64,000 nucleotides of DNA from Tilletiaria anomala UBC 951 (lineage: Eukaryota; Basidiomycota; Exobasidiomycetes; Georgefischeriales; Tilletiariaceae). How positions within the stretch are numbered: the first letter of the stretch is position 1; the number at the start of each line of letters is the position of its first letter. The notes under the pieces were generated by a model. It saw only the letters and a program-made list of their open reading frames with translations, did not search any database and had not been told where the DNA came from. This document shows positions 10,332-22,709 of the stretch, piece after piece. The DNA lies in assembly GCF_000711695.1 (NCBI RefSeq), contig NW_013546936.1, positions 16,802-80,801 on the forward strand, in the 5' to 3' direction. Both the position numbers and the translations under genes were made by a program.

Positions 10332-12600
10332 CTGGGCTGATGGTGGGTCGCCGGTGAATGAGCTATCCCGCAACGCTGTTGATCGTTATGCCAGCCGCAA
10401 ATGCGAGCGCCCTTGTTGCACTGATGGCGCTACGTGAGCGCCGGGGAGAATGCTGGTAAATACGATGCGAGTCGGAAGGCCCGGCTGTTCCAAGATTGCG
10501 CCACTGTCGGAGTGCGACAAAGCGATGAGCGACCCTGGTCGCGTGCGGCTCGGATCCGCTCAACTTCTGTGCAGACTTTCCGGTCCGTTTCAGACGATGG
10601 CTCGAGGACCAAAGTAAACGGCGTAGGGGTAGGTTCCCACAACCTGCGAGCTGGAGTCGGCGATTCGGAGAGACAGCTGATTCGCAGTTTCGGGAAGCAT
10701 ACATAAGCTCTGCGTTGGGCTTGTGTCAGATCGGCTCGTCCTCTGAAAAGTCGAGCCCTCGAGCTATGAAGAGCTGAGCAGAAGCTGAGCTTTTCCAATG
10801 CTTGGCCGTGCTTTGCAATCAGTGGTGTGGAGGGAAGAGCGCAACGGCTGCGCACAGCGTTCGATGCTCAAACGAAATAGAGTCGGTGGGAGGGGGGTTC
10901 GATGGAAGGCATTTGGAGTCGTCCCACCGATACAGCCCGAGGTGGTTGAATGATGATGATGTTTGAACAGTTACCAACGTCGCAGACGAGGGCAAGCTGA
11001 TGAATGATGTTGCGGGTTCACTGTTGCTGCTGCTGCTGCCTGGACGGAAGGCGGCGGCGGGGCTATGATGATGATGCTGGATGATCCAGACAGCGGCAGA
11101 GGCCAAGGGCGAGGGAGAGAAGGGAGTGCATGTCTCGTCTGAGTCGTGTCTCCTCTCGCATAACAGCGTCATCATCATGGGTCAGTCAGATTCTAGACCC
11201 ACACGTCACATCGCCAGCAGGACACATAAAAAGAATGAAAGAAAAAGAAAAATACCCCCGGGCTGTGCGTCTCTGTATTCCGCATTTGTGTGGCTGGCCA
11301 CAACGTTTATTTAACGGCGGGAACAGGTCGCCCGCGCCTGAGCACCGCAGCTCTCTCCAGCTCTCGCTTGGGCCGGGGATGGCGTACTGAATTGATGATG
11401 CGGAACAGAGAGAAACAGACAACAGAACAAACACAGCATTCATCACAGAAAAGATGTGTGGTGGGGACACAGATCCGGTTGCCACAAAAGTGCGCAGAGG
11501 CACCCAAGCCCGTCCAATCACCCTTTCCCCCACACAAGACTTCAAGCACGAGTATCAAGACCAAGGCTGGTATGTAGAAAACAGCGGCGCTTTGTGCTCC
11601 TATCGGGCCTGCTCTGACATGCTCACAGCTACTCAGACCCTCAGCGTAAGGAAGATGGCCCACCGCGTCTACATGTAGTAATTTTGGAGTTTTGGGTGGA
11701 CTTGTGGGGGTTGGGGTGGTTAAAAAAAATTGGGGCAGTTCTGGGACATACGTTGGACTGCTGCGGTGACGCAGTGAACATGCAAGCTCCGCGCAAGGCC
11801 GCACTTTCCGGAGCGACCGGCCTTTGGAAGTTCAATTCGATGAGCAATGACGTCATATGCCAAAAAAGTGAGCGGTCACCTGGCCCAAATGAGATGGCTT
11901 TCTCTCGCTCCTTGGCGGCTGGGCCTTTCAGGCCTTTGGCTTCAGATTATCATCTTGATCTCATCCAATCTTCCATCCAAAAATGTCACAAGATTGCGCA
12001 CCCGACCACCCCTTGGCCATGACACGTAGGTGTGCTATGTATATCATGGGTCGATGTGCTTGTATCGGTTCCATCAGTGGCGTCGTTCACGTAGGGAAGC
12101 CTTTCTCGAACCCGGCTCAAGCCTTGCTATGTAAATGGCCCGTTTGTCACACTCGGCCGTGTCGATGCGAACGGAAGGCACCCTTCGCGAGTAAGGGCCT
12201 GGTCGATCAAGGGGAATGTAATGCAGTACTCCCCTGCACCTTACACTCCGCAAGGATGTATACTGTTTCTTCACGACGTTCCTCGCAGTGCTTGCGCTCT
12301 CCCAGCGAATCCCAGCGACGTTCGCCAGCATTCTCTCACTTCGACCGCCTTCGTGCAGAAAAGTATAATTATTTGTTCTCGTTGATCCTGTCAAGATAAA
12401 CTGTACACCACTAACGCGGGCGTAGACACGTAAATGCAATGTAGGTGCGTATGGACCTCTGATGTGAGCATTGTCCCAATGGAAGGATGGGCAGACTGTA
12501 TGATGTGCAAGTCAATCATTAAAAAGAAGGCCCATAATGAATGCTGAGTATACCGGGAAGCAAAGCGAAGCGGCGCGTGCGAGCGAGCGCGTAAGGCTGT
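10332..12600. other. Long intergenic region (kinase promoter / hydrolase 3' flank)
   Basis: 2.27 kb between the kinase start and the stop of the next minus-strand gene. Only short ORFs without motifs are seen on either strand. It contains ATG/CAT triplet runs near 10951 and 11067, a GCT run near 11024-11038 and an A-tract near 11720. A promoter this long fits a regulated stress kinase, but no specific element is certain. Confidence 0.6.
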
Positions 12601-15120
12601 CTATGGGGTATTAGGCGGCGCGCTCATCTCCGGCGTAGGGCCTTGGGGCATGAACGACGCCTTGCCGCACGTCGAGGCCCACATGGGTTCATCCACGTGG
12701 CCGACGCCGGGGACAACGCAAAAGCGGTGGTTAAAGACAGCTCCGCCGCCGCCCGCATTAGCGCTCGTGGACGATGCACTATAAGCAGCAGGGGTGGTAG
12801 TGGGGACAAGGTTGAGGCTCCTCACGAGTGGTTTGAGCACCGAGTATCCCACGAACTGGGACACGTCGAGCGGCGCGCCGGCGAGCAAGACCTTATACAC
12901 CCACCACGCATAGTTGCGGTCGCGCCGGTTGTCTCCTCCTTCCGCGAGGACCTGGCACTCGTAGTCGCCGACGGGGTAACGCGAGCGCGTGTCCATGTCT
13001 CCTTGCAGCGCGACGACGTCACGGGCAATGTAGCGCCTGTTAAAGGTACGCGGAGAGGAATTGCACGTGAGCGAGACAAAGACGACAGATGTCAGCCGAC
13101 GGATGACGGTCGGAGCCACTTACTTGAACATGTCATGCGGCGTGGTGACCTTGGCCTCGACATAGCGCGTGAATCCGCCGTCGAGGCCGTACATCCAGCT
13201 GTTAAACCCTTGGCAGCTGCCCACCTGCATCTGACCCTGGCCCTGGCCGGGACGATCGGCGGTAAAGTACGGGAAGCTGGGGGCGTTGGCGTGCACGTAT
13301 CGCATGTTAAGTGCGTCCGGCGCATCATCCGCGACGAGTGCGTAGCGCGAGACGAACGCGCCGCCTCCCGAGTGGCCGGCCCAGTAGACGGTGCGCAGGC
13401 GGGGGTAGGCAGTGCTGTTGTGGAGGACGGTGCGGATTGCGTCGTAGACGTTGTATGTGCTGCACGCGGCGCCCGCGCCTGGCCAGCCGCCGCTGTCGCC
13501 GTTGCTGCTTCTGCCGGTGTTGCGCGGCGCGACCGGATCATCGCCGCCGACCCAGCTACCGAAGTTGGCCCAGGCGAGGTTGTGCGCCGGGTCGAACCAG
13601 TTGGAGAGGGTGCCGGTGATCATCATGCGCGGGGAGTCGCTCGGGAGGTAGAAGTTGGGCGCGATGAGCACGGTGCTGGCGCCGTCGACGATCGGGTAGA
13701 TGCCCTCCCAGGCATTCTGAAAGTCACGCCCGATGCCGTGCTGGATGACGATGGCGACAGTGGCGTTCGAAGTCACATTGCCGCTGCCGCCAGTAGTGTC
13801 GACCCACTGCTTGTTGACGAACATCGGTACGGTCGCGTTCGTCACACGCGGACACGGCCGGAACTGGATGAAGGATGCACCAGCAGGGCTAGCGGGCAAT
13901 TTGCGCCACGGACCAGCCACTTGGCCCGGCGAAAGCTGCGCCTGCTGCTGAGTTCCGTTATCGCCGGCGCTGCTGCCGCCGCCGATGAGGTGGGTGCGTT
14001 GGAACGTGTAGCTCGCGATGACGGGCGGTGCGGTCGTGTCGGCGGGGTCGTCCGCGTCGCCGGGGATGCCATTGGGGCCTGCGGCGCCGCCGGCAACGCC
14101 GACCGAGGCGGTGGCATTCTTTTTGGCGATGGGCGCTGCGTACAGCGCACAGACGACGTCGCCCTCGTTGCTGGCAGTAGGGAACTGAACGAGCTGGAAC
14201 GCGTTGCACGGCACGCCGCCGTCGATCGATCCGAGCACTGGCTGCGAGCACTGCGCCGCGCACGCCACGACAGCGCGCTGCGCGACGCGGTGCGTGTTGT
14301 TGAGCGTCAGGCGCGACAGGTACGGCGCATCGTCCTCCCACGACGTGCGCGCGCCGGCTATACTCCACGCATACACGAACCCGGCCGGCGCGACCAGCCC
14401 TGTGGCAAGCGGAGAGCCGACGTCCGGTACGCTGTCGTCGTGTGCATATGTGCGTGAGCCTATCACGGCGCCGGCGATGACGGCGACGAGGACTGTTGCG
14501 GCGATGAGCGCGAGTATTGCGTAGAAGAGCGCCGGCCGCCTCCGCCTCGCGGACCGAACCCGCGCCCCCAGCTTGTGATACGTGACAGTAAGCGCCGCCA
14601 CACCTTGGCCATGACGGGGTTCCTTCTCTTCGTGGAGCTCGTACTCTCCGCTATCCTTTTCATTGTTCTTGTCGCTGCTGGGAGACTTCGGGATCGACGG
14701 GCTCTTAGGGTGGTAGGACGGGTATGCGTCCGCGAGGTGCCGCTGCTCTTGGCCATAGGTCGGATATTTCCAAGAGGACGATCTCGACTTGGTGGCGCCA
14801 GCCACTGGGCTATAGTGATTGGAGGCGAGCGGGAAAGGCGTCGTTGCGCGAGTCACATTTTCTGTCGCCGAAGCGTCGCCGCCGCTGCCGCCTGCGAATG
14901 CGAGCGCACTGGTAAGGCTTGCGGACGCGACTCGGTCGCTGCGCCCTTCTTGCGGTGTGGTATATTCCTCATCTCCTCGGGCGCATTCCTCGAGGTGCGC
15001 CTGCTCGGAAACCAAGCCACTGCGTGGACGCAACGAAGAGGAAGAGGAAGAAGGACGCAGGACGAGCGACCCGCGCTGCGATCGGGATGGCCCTGCACCT
15101 GTGGTAGCGCTGGTGGACAT
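12601..15120 (-). CDS. Single-pass membrane alpha/beta-hydrolase-fold protein
   Basis: Exons 15120-13124 and 13036-12601; 2433 nt, 810 aa. About 195 cytosolic-looking, Ser/charged residues precede ARRRR and one membrane helix (about 197-221, ALFYAILALIAATVLVAV), so type II topology with a lumenal or extracellular C-terminal domain is likely. That domain has several N-glycosylation sequons (NNT, NAT, NGT, NVT, NST). The catalytic region shows a nucleophile elbow GHSGGG (Ser584), a likely acid in LQGDMDT (Asp679, just after the intron) and VPGVGHVDEP (His779): serine, acid, histidine in alpha/beta-hydrolase order. VIQHGIGRDFQNAW and IAPNFYLP precede the elbow. Substrate unknown; I do not recognise a named family. 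Start at 15120 is the first ATG of the long open frame. Confidence 0.8.
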
Positions 15121-16517
15121 GATAATGGGCTATAATCGCATGCGAATGGGGTAGATGGCCAGTTAGGAAGCAAGGCAGATAGATGTATGGGTACTGCGGC
15201 TACAGTGTCGGCAGGGCGAGAAGAGCAGGTGTAGAAGCAGGAGCAGGAGCAGAAGCAGAAGCAGGAGTAGGAACCGAAGCCACGGGCGCAACACACGCGC
15301 AGACCAATCGTCTGGGGTGCTTAGGCGAAGAATTGCGGCACCGAGACTGTTCGATCGAGTGCTCGTTACCTGCCCGTTACCTGCGCGGGATGGGAGCAAG
15401 GTGCGCTGAACGATGGCGAGTCCATCCGAAAGAGAAGGGAAGAGTGTGTAGGGATGGAGGCATGCATTCGGAGGGAGGTGCGAGATGTGTAATAATTAGC
15501 CGCAAGCAACGTGCATCGAACAGACTGGAAGGAACAAAGAGAGACAAATAGAGCCTGGCTTGGCTAGGGCACAGGAGCAGTGTCCAGCCAGGCATTGCGC
15601 CTCACAAGCGCCCATTAGCACTAAGTCGACTATGGCAAGTTGCCGGCGGCTGGGCGGAGAGGGCACCAGAGCCCTCTCTGCACGGCGCGCCGAGATCTGG
15701 CACTCTACGTGTGTGCGCAACTTGCCGCCCACTGCTTGCTGGCTAGGTAGTGGGCGTCTAATGTACGTACCTACATCCTGTGACTGCTGCGGTACTATGG
15801 ATGTTGAAAGAATGCACCGAGTCTAGCATTTGCATGTAGGAGGACGTCTTTCCTTGTTAGGACAGCGAAGATGCAACCCGTGCATGCAACATGCCATGCG
15901 CTGGAAATATTCTCCTGCTGATGGCGTTTTGTTGGCCAGCCCCTGGCCTGGCCTGGCTAGAAGCCACCAGGACATCTCTGGACGCCTCCCTCAGGGCGTC
16001 AGCACATGATCGCCCACGCGAGGCGCACTGTGTCTGCCGATGGGGTGAAAGAACCCAACCTCGACCTGTTCCGTCTCCTTTTCGCCGCTTCATCACTTCA
16101 TGCCTTAATCCATCGCAAGGCCATCGTCTGCTTGCAGCCCGGAGGCCTGGTAAGTGTGTCATCTGCGCCACAGTCAGCCCAGAGGCCGGTACTAGGCGGC
16201 GGTGGGTTAGGTACATGTACAAGGTGCATATTATACACTGGATATGATGCGTTGATCATGTACATGTCCTGCTGCCTGATCCGAAACACCTGCAATGGGT
16301 TGGCGCCAAGCAGTTTAAAATCATTCTCCAATAAGAGAGCAGGCTAGATTCCAGCGCACAAGCGGCAGACGCACAACTCGGCAAATAGAACTTCGCAATC
16401 TAATTTGTATTCGGTGCTGGTGAAATTGGATCGGACGATGTCCTCAATACCAAAGTTACACAATACTTCACAAGAAATCCGCGCAATGTGATCTACATCG
16501 GGCAAACGATCGTCCAT
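15121..16517. other. Intergenic region upstream of the hydrolase gene
   Basis: 1.4 kb with the hydrolase promoter and the 3' flank of the HSP20-like gene. A GCAGGA/GCAGAA purine-rich tandem repeat occupies about 15229-15273. No supported gene; ORFs such as 15857-16222 (minus) lack any family feature. Confidence 0.6.
15229..15273. repeat. Purine-rich (GCAGRA)n repeat
   Basis: About seven imperfect copies of GCAGGA/GCAGAA in tandem, 110 bp upstream of the hydrolase ATG. Possibly in the 5' UTR or promoter. Confidence 0.7.
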
Positions 16518-18269
16518 TCAGTCAAGCTGCAGATCATCCAGCTCCTGCTCAGCCTCTTCCCGCCGCTGCTGCGTCTGCTGCGCTGGCGTCGCCGTCGATG
16601 CTGCTGTTGTTGCTGCAGGGACCCAGATCTTGAACCCTTCATGGGTAAGGTCTGCCTGAATCAGCGCCAGGTCGACTCCGGCGGGGATGCCGAAGCTCTT
16701 GCTGATCATGCCTGCACCCGCGTTGGGGTTGGGATTAGCGTCGGCATTGGCATTGGCGTTCGAGCTGCCGTCGACGTGGACGAGCGATTTGTCGTCTTCG
16801 GCGTCGCCAGCGTCAGACGAGGCGCTGCTGTCGCTGCTACTGCCGCTGCTGTCGTTAGAGAGGACAACAACGTCATCCGCCTGCTCGTTTGCACTCTCCT
16901 CCGAGTCTTCAGGCAGCATGATCTCCTCGCCTGTGCGCTCGTCGACATCGCGCACGTGCGCCGTCTTGTGACGGCGGCATCTGCGACTGCTGTTCCTGCG
17001 CTTGCGTTTCCCGCTCCCGCCGCTGGGGCTGCTGCTACTGCTGTCATTGCCATATGCGGACGCAGGTGCGTCGGCGGGCCAAAGGCCTTTGATGACCACT
17101 TCGCGCTTGGACGGGTCGACGTGAATGTCAATTTCGGACGACTTGATGGCCGACGAGTCGCGTATGAGAGCAGGCGTGAACGGGTGGAAGAAGAGCACGT
17201 GCTCCGACATGTGCTCTTGACCTTGTTCGCGTTCTTCAGCGGTGACCAGTGACTGCTCGACGTCTGGAGGAGTCGCAACAGGAGCCGGGTTCGCAGCCGG
17301 CGTCGGCGCTGCGTCGGTCGGCATCTCGTCATGTCCCTTGTCCTTGTTCTCGTCGGGCTGACAGACCTGGTTGTGGCAAGAAGAGAGCGAGTGGATGAGT
17401 GACTGCTGGGCAAATGGTCAAGGTGCGCATTGACAACAAATGCTTACATCTTTCTGTCTCTCAGTTTGCTGCTGCGAGTCTTGCCTTTGCTCTTGTCGCT
17501 GCGGGTGAGCAGCAGTCTCGGCGTCAAGGCCGCCAAAGAGGCCGCCAAAGACATGCTTGACAGTCTGCTCGATGAGATCGGTAGCATTGCTCATCTCCTC
17601 GTCCTCTTGCTGACGCTGTTCATTCTCATTTTTGCAGTAGGAGTGCGGCAGAGCACCGAGAAGCTGCTTGAAGAAGTGTTGTTGAGACTCTACATGGCGC
17701 TGACGCTGATGCTGCAGTTGACGCTGGATCTCGGTGGCGCGTGCGCGCTGCAGCTGGAGCTGGCGAGCTTGTTGCTGACGAAGCTGCTCCTGGCGCTGTA
17801 CCTCTCGCTCCTCCTCTTGAAAGCCTTGCAGATACTGAGCGAGCAGATTCTGCAAGAAGGCAGCAGCCTGCGCCTTTTGCCTCTCGCTCTCGTGCTGGCG
17901 TTGACGTTCGCGTTCAGCCTCGAGCTGGCGCTGACGATGTAGTTGGAGCAACTGCGCCTGGCGCTGACGAGCTAGACGGAAGCGACGCTGGCGTTCACGC
18001 TCAGCCTCGAGTTGCTGTTGCTGCCGCCTCTGCTGCTGATGTTGTTGATGCTGCCATTCAGAGGCGAGGACGGAAAAGAAGTCGGACGAGGCATCCTCCC
18101 CATCGAAGGGCAAGAAGCCGGATGCATGCGACCTGACTGGCTCTTGTGAGTAGGCGACAGGCATGCAACGGCCGCTGAACACTGCCGACTGCCGGCGACG
18201 AGATGCGGTCGGCGGTGCCGCCGTGGGCTGGTACCATGCGGTGTGAGACGGGTAGATGAAGACTGACAT
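16518..18269 (-). CDS. HSP20-like protein with Gln-rich coiled coil and split alpha-crystallin domain
   Basis: Exons 18269-17448 and 17366-16518; 1671 nt, 556 aa. N-terminal part: a FDGEDASSDFFSVLASEW-like segment followed by about 140 residues of Gln/Arg/Glu-rich sequence predicted as coiled coil (about 75-215). C-terminal part: EIDIHVDPSKREVVIKGLW looks like the first strands of an alpha-crystallin domain; about 120 acidic/Ser-rich residues then intervene; FGIPAGVDLALIQADL and FKIWVP match the closing HSP20 block (..IP.GVD...I.A....G.L.I.VP). This suggests a small-heat-shock-type chaperone with an insertion. Support from regulation: a perfect heat shock element and a TATA box lie upstream. 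The protein is much longer than typical HSP20 (150-250 aa), as in Hsp42-type proteins. Function inferred. Confidence 0.7.
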
Positions 18270-18393
18270 GCTGGCTGATGAGCTTGAGGAGCTATCGATT
18301 GGTGTAGGCGAAGGAACTCTGCGCTTCGCTGGTTGGTGTTATTGGGTGATGATGGGAGGAGGGCATGATGATTCGAGAGTATGGACTGCGCAC

Positions 18394-18401
18394 CTTATAT
18401 A
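18394..18401 (-). promoter_or_regulatory. TATA box of the HSP20-like gene
   Basis: TATATAAG on the minus strand, about 125-130 bp before the ATG at 18269 and about 130 bp downstream of the heat shock element. Correct orientation and order for an inducible promoter. Confidence 0.6.
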
Positions 18402-18531
18402 CTTGCCTGCACCGCTTCGGGCTGACGTGGTCTTGTTGCAATGCTTCGGTGGCTATGACCGAAAGAAAAGCATGGGACGTGGATGGGATGGGTTCGTGAG
18501 TGTGACGCGTTGCTGCACAATCGAACGCGCG

Positions 18532-18546
18532 CGAAGGTTCCAGAAC
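18532..18546 (-). promoter_or_regulatory. Three-unit heat shock element (HSE)
   Basis: Perfect alternating pentamers: GAA (18533-18535), two bases, TTC (18538-18540), two bases, GAA (18543-18545). This is the canonical Hsf1 trimer site, about 265 bp upstream of the HSP20-like start codon. By base frequency alone such a 9-base match is expected about once in two windows of this size, so its position next to a heat-shock-type gene is meaningful. Confidence 0.75.
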
Positions 18547-19324
18547 AGCCGAAATCAGTCACGTGCGAACTTCCATTCCGCGCTATTAATAGTCACCTTT
18601 CTGCATATCAAGCATCCGACACTCCTCCACAGCCGGTATCCTCGCGAATCACCAAACAGAGGCGCAGAAGACCAGCGAAGGTCACTGTCAGATGAGAAAG
18701 GGCACAAGGGAATCGCGCTCTCTGAGTCTCCACTCTTCAAAACATCAATCCTGACATTCTGCTGTCCGCGAGTGCGTGACACAGGATACACAGGTGGAGC
18801 GCCGCCGAACCAATCAGGATGCTCCACAGCCCCAAAGGCTTGCGTTTTGTGACGACAGGCTCACATATCTGTCGATATTCGCCGCGCTCTCGTGAGAGAG
18901 CTCTTCCGCTCCAGCCAACCCCGTCCATATCGCTGAGCACAGCGACGGCTTGTGCTGTGGAGCTCTGGCCCACCTGCTTGCAGCCGACTACCTGCATTTG
19001 CTGCGACTCGTCCACGAAATACTTGGTTTCTATCATACGGCAACTGCACCCGAAACACCGACAAGCGGTGTGCTGCCGTCACAGCTCACTGATCAGTGTA
19101 CATACGATTGCATGGCATTGCGAGATGGAAGGAGCAGTACGAAGAAGGCACGATCGTGCGTTGAAAAAGGTCCGAAATATGTGTCGGCATACGTGTCACT
19201 GGTACATACCACTAGGCGAGCATCTGCTACCTCCAGACCACCCAGCGATCATTCCATTCGTGCCAACTGCCGGTTAACCCACCTCGATAGCTGACGCAGA
19301 GGTTGCGGAGGTGGCTGAAGCTTG

Positions 19325-22300
19325 TCAGCGCTGGCCCTTTGCCAACGCTGCAGAACCATGGTGCTGCGAGGGTGGGAGGGGGAGAGGATTCCCGCCTCCT
19401 CGGGGGTTGTGTAAAGCAGAAGGAGATATGGACGCCGCACGCTGCTCCCACTGCCGGATGGCGCTGCCGACTAGCGAGTTCTGCCCTATCGTCCTCTGAG
19501 GAGGGGCCAAGCCAAATCCAGCACTGAACCCAGCAGCAGAGCCTGACTGCGGCGAAGTGATTGTCGGCGAGAATGCGTCCATCAAACTTGCCGTAGCACC
19601 CGCAGGTTCCGTGTGTGAGCTGGCGGTGTTGCCTGGCCCTCTCGCGCTCGCGTAAGGGTTGGGAAAGCGCGGTGCATCGGCTGCTGAGGGTGGTGTGAGC
19701 GCTGGGATGGGCGCTGCCGGTATCGGCACGGCAGCAGTCGAACCCGTGGTGGAGACAGACGATGCGTGTGCCGGGCTGGTAAAGCCATCTGTTATCGATG
19801 ACGTTGTACCAGGAGGTGACGTCGAAGCTGCGATGCGAGGAAACATGACGGCCGCCATGAGCGAGAGTGACGTGTCTTCATCCGCATCGCTTTCGCTCGC
19901 CACCAGGCTGGCTTCTCGTTCCGTCTTCGGCGGCGATGCTGCCGGCCGAGGAGGCAGAGACGGCGCATGCGCGAGAACAGGGCTGACCATTTGAAAGATC
20001 GTGTCGTCGACAGATGCTGTGGTCGTCTCTTTTGCATCTGCCTCGGTCTTACTTCTGGCATGCTGCGAGGGATATGGGCTCCGCGGGCGTGGCTTGTGCT
20101 CTGTGTCCTCGCTCTTGTTCCGTGCATGGGCCCGCCTCTTGTTTTCTGCCGGCGCCTGAGCCAGCGCCTTTGCCGGACTGCCGGATTCACGGCTGCGCCC
20201 GATCTGCATGTCGAGCATGGGTGCGCCGCTGCTGCTGGCGCTCGCATGCCATATCCTCAACCCTGCTGGCATGTTGAATCCACTCTGTTCGGCGAGAGCG
20301 AAGAGCCGCGCTAGCTCGAGATGCATGTGCTGGTAGTACACCTGACTTGCTCGCCTGAGCACGGCAAGCAGACGCTCGATACCAGAATCGAACAACGATG
20401 TGTAGAATTGATAGGCCGCGGTACTCCGCGCGGTGGTCCGTTGCAGGAGCGTACGGCCGAGGATGTTCATCAATCGCAGGTGGGCCGCCTGTGCACGCAA
20501 TTACTGTCAGCGCATTCCTTGCCCCTCGCTAAGCTACGGAGGGCAACTCACGAGGTATGTCATCGCCTCAAATTCGACACCACCAGTCATGCCACCCGGC
20601 ACCTTGGGTCCTTCAATCTCCGCTGGATTGATCTCCTCGAGTCTCCAATATCGATTCTGCCCATGGCAAAAGATCCAGAAGTAGTCTCTCGCCACTCCGC
20701 TGAGTTCGAGAACATATGTCTTAAAAGGCCGTGGAGTGTGGGTCGCCGAGATAAAGTCGACGAGCGCTTCCTTACTTGGGTCCCGTGGATTGTGGAGAAG
20801 CGCCAGGAGAAGTTGCTCGGCGAGAGACAGGCGAGAGGTTGAGCGGTCCTGCGCTTCAGAGAGACATGATGAGCGCTGCCGTGTGTTAGTTATCGAGGTG
20901 GAATCGCAGCATTGCTCAGATAGATCTAGCTGTATAAAGATGGTCAACAGATCTACGATGAGCTTGCGCGTTGGCAGGTCGCCCGGCTTTTTCTCTGAGA
21001 AGAGCAAATCGGCCAGGCCTACGAACGGCGCAGGGGCATGGGACTGTAGGACGCTTCTGCCGCGCTGAATGGACGATGGCGAACAGTGTCAGCCTCAACC
21101 CTTTTCCCAGATCAAGCACATTCGGCCCCACTCACATCGCTCGTGCTAAGAGCCACAAAGCACCGCAGCAGTTCGTGAAGCAGTTGGTCGTCGTGCTGTT
21201 CCGATCTCCATTCCATATCCAGCAACTCCTTTGTCCTAGTCAGCATGGCGCTGTATCCATCATGCTCGGTTGCGAACTCTGCAATCCAGGAAGGCGACTC
21301 GCTGGCTAGGACAGCGCGCATGCGCTTGACCTTGGAAACGTCGATAAGGCTTGCATCATTCGCTTTGAGTAATGTTGCAAAGTGAGATGGGGTCTCTTTG
21401 CTATTGCTGCTGGTGCTGTTGGCGGAAAAGCCTCCCCCCGGCAGCAGTGAGGAGAACGAGTTTGTCCGCAGTCTAGCAGTGCCCAATGCAGCTGAGCTCG
21501 CAAGTTTGGGCGTTGTGGATAACAGAGGAGGGGACATCATATTGATCGAGATACCGAAACCATCAGCTGCAGACGAGGAAGGGCTCATTGTTGACAGGCC
21601 GCCAGCCGTGCTGCTGCTCGAGCTTTTCTTGATGCCGGAAAATGCGCTGGGAGTACGACTCTTGTTAGGACTTCCAGGGCGGATTGTAGGGCCAAAACCA
21701 AGCGAAGCCAGCGTGAGCGTCTCCTTGCCTTTGAGCATGCTAAGCTTCACGGAGGCATCCAAGGAAACCAAGTTCCCTCGCAGAGACTGTGACACTTCAA
21801 GTTGGTTCTGAGAATGCACAGGTACCATCAGCCCCACGCCCATCACGCCGCTCTCACAGAACAGCTTACCAAAAGATTGGCAAAATCAGCGTCGATGACG
21901 TCCTTGCTCGGTTGGCTGTTTGATGTCACTCTAGAGTGCGCCAGCATGTCTCCGTCGGTGAAGTCAGCTGCACCGCTCGCTTGGCGCTGCCTGCTTTTGC
22001 TTCTTCCCTTCTTCACTTTCTTCGGTGACAAAGGTGTCCGTTCCTCGTCGCCGGTCTTGAGGGGCTCCTTTCTAGTGGCTCGGCCTCGCTGGACGCTCGT
22101 CAGCGGCTGTGGCTGCGGCCTTTGTAGCTGTGTGTAATCATACTGATGCTGATGAGGGTGCGCGAACGGCGAAGATCCGACTACTTGCGTCTCACTGAAG
22201 AGAGATAGAAGCTGCTCTCTGTGTCCGCTCGGAAATACAAAGCGGTCCATGGCAGGGGAATTTGGATGAGGGCTGTTTTCCTTGTCGCCTACCGGAAGCA

Positions 22301-22697
22301 ACGTTGGCGACATGAGTGGGGCGCGAGCTGCTGCCTTCGATTCTCCATTTGGATTTCCAGCTGGCTGAGAGGGCTTGTGGGCGCCGCTTGCATGGCGTTT
22401 TGACGGCGAGGGCTGCATTCCTGGGGCCAAGTCGTCATGCGACGGGCCTCGAGCGTGCGAAGGCCGTCGCTGGTGGCCAATCACAGATTGCCCCGGAGCT
22501 TGCATCACCGGGAGCCATTCGACAACGACGTAATTATGGGTCTTGCAGGAGATGGATATGGCCTGCAGATGCTGGATAGTGTTGACCGAGCACGGAGGCG
22601 TTGACGTTGGACAACAGTGGAGCATGAACTCCATCAAGGTCCCCCCCGGCTCGTCATTACCTGTCATGGGTGTTGAGTGCTTTGTGCCGAGCAACAT
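19325..22697 (-). CDS. Drf_GBD/FH3 (diaphanous-type Rho-GTPase-binding) protein without FH2
   Basis: Exons 22697-21870, 21807-21136, 21064-20552, 20488-19325; 3177 nt, 1058 aa. The block MDRFVFPSGHREQLLSLFS, DVIDADFANLL (spanning intron 1), NLVSLDASVKLSMLKGKE, then MRAVLASESPSWIAEFATEHDG, and FSEKKPGDLPTRKLIVDLL follow the GTPase-binding domain and FH3 armadillo repeats of diaphanous formins. After it come KTYVLELSGVARDYFWIFCH, VPGGMTGGVEFEAMTYL and AAHLRLMNILGR, a layout I recall from an FH2-less family in basidiomycetes. The last 300 residues are Ser/Pro/Ala-rich and disordered; no FH1 or FH2 is encoded. Likely a Rho/Cdc42 effector or regulator of polarity; role inferred. Start at 22697 is the first in-frame ATG; later ATGs (for example MQAPGQ) are possible. 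Confidence 0.82.
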
Positions 22698-22709
22698 CTA
22701 CACGCGCCA

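Larger units (their letters stand above)
18270..19324. other. Promoter of HSP20-like gene / 3' flank of GBD gene
   Basis: 1055 bp containing the HSE and TATA box described separately. No supported ORF; those present overlap in several frames without features. Confidence 0.6.

Noticed and set aside
12643-14457. 604-codon ORF on the plus strand
   Set aside because: Antisense to the hydrolase exons; composition (Arg/Ala/Val repeats) is the mirror of GC-rich coding sequence, and the minus frame has the membrane helix and catalytic motifs.
16488-17252. 254-codon ORF on the plus strand
   Set aside because: Antisense shadow of the HSP20-like second exon.
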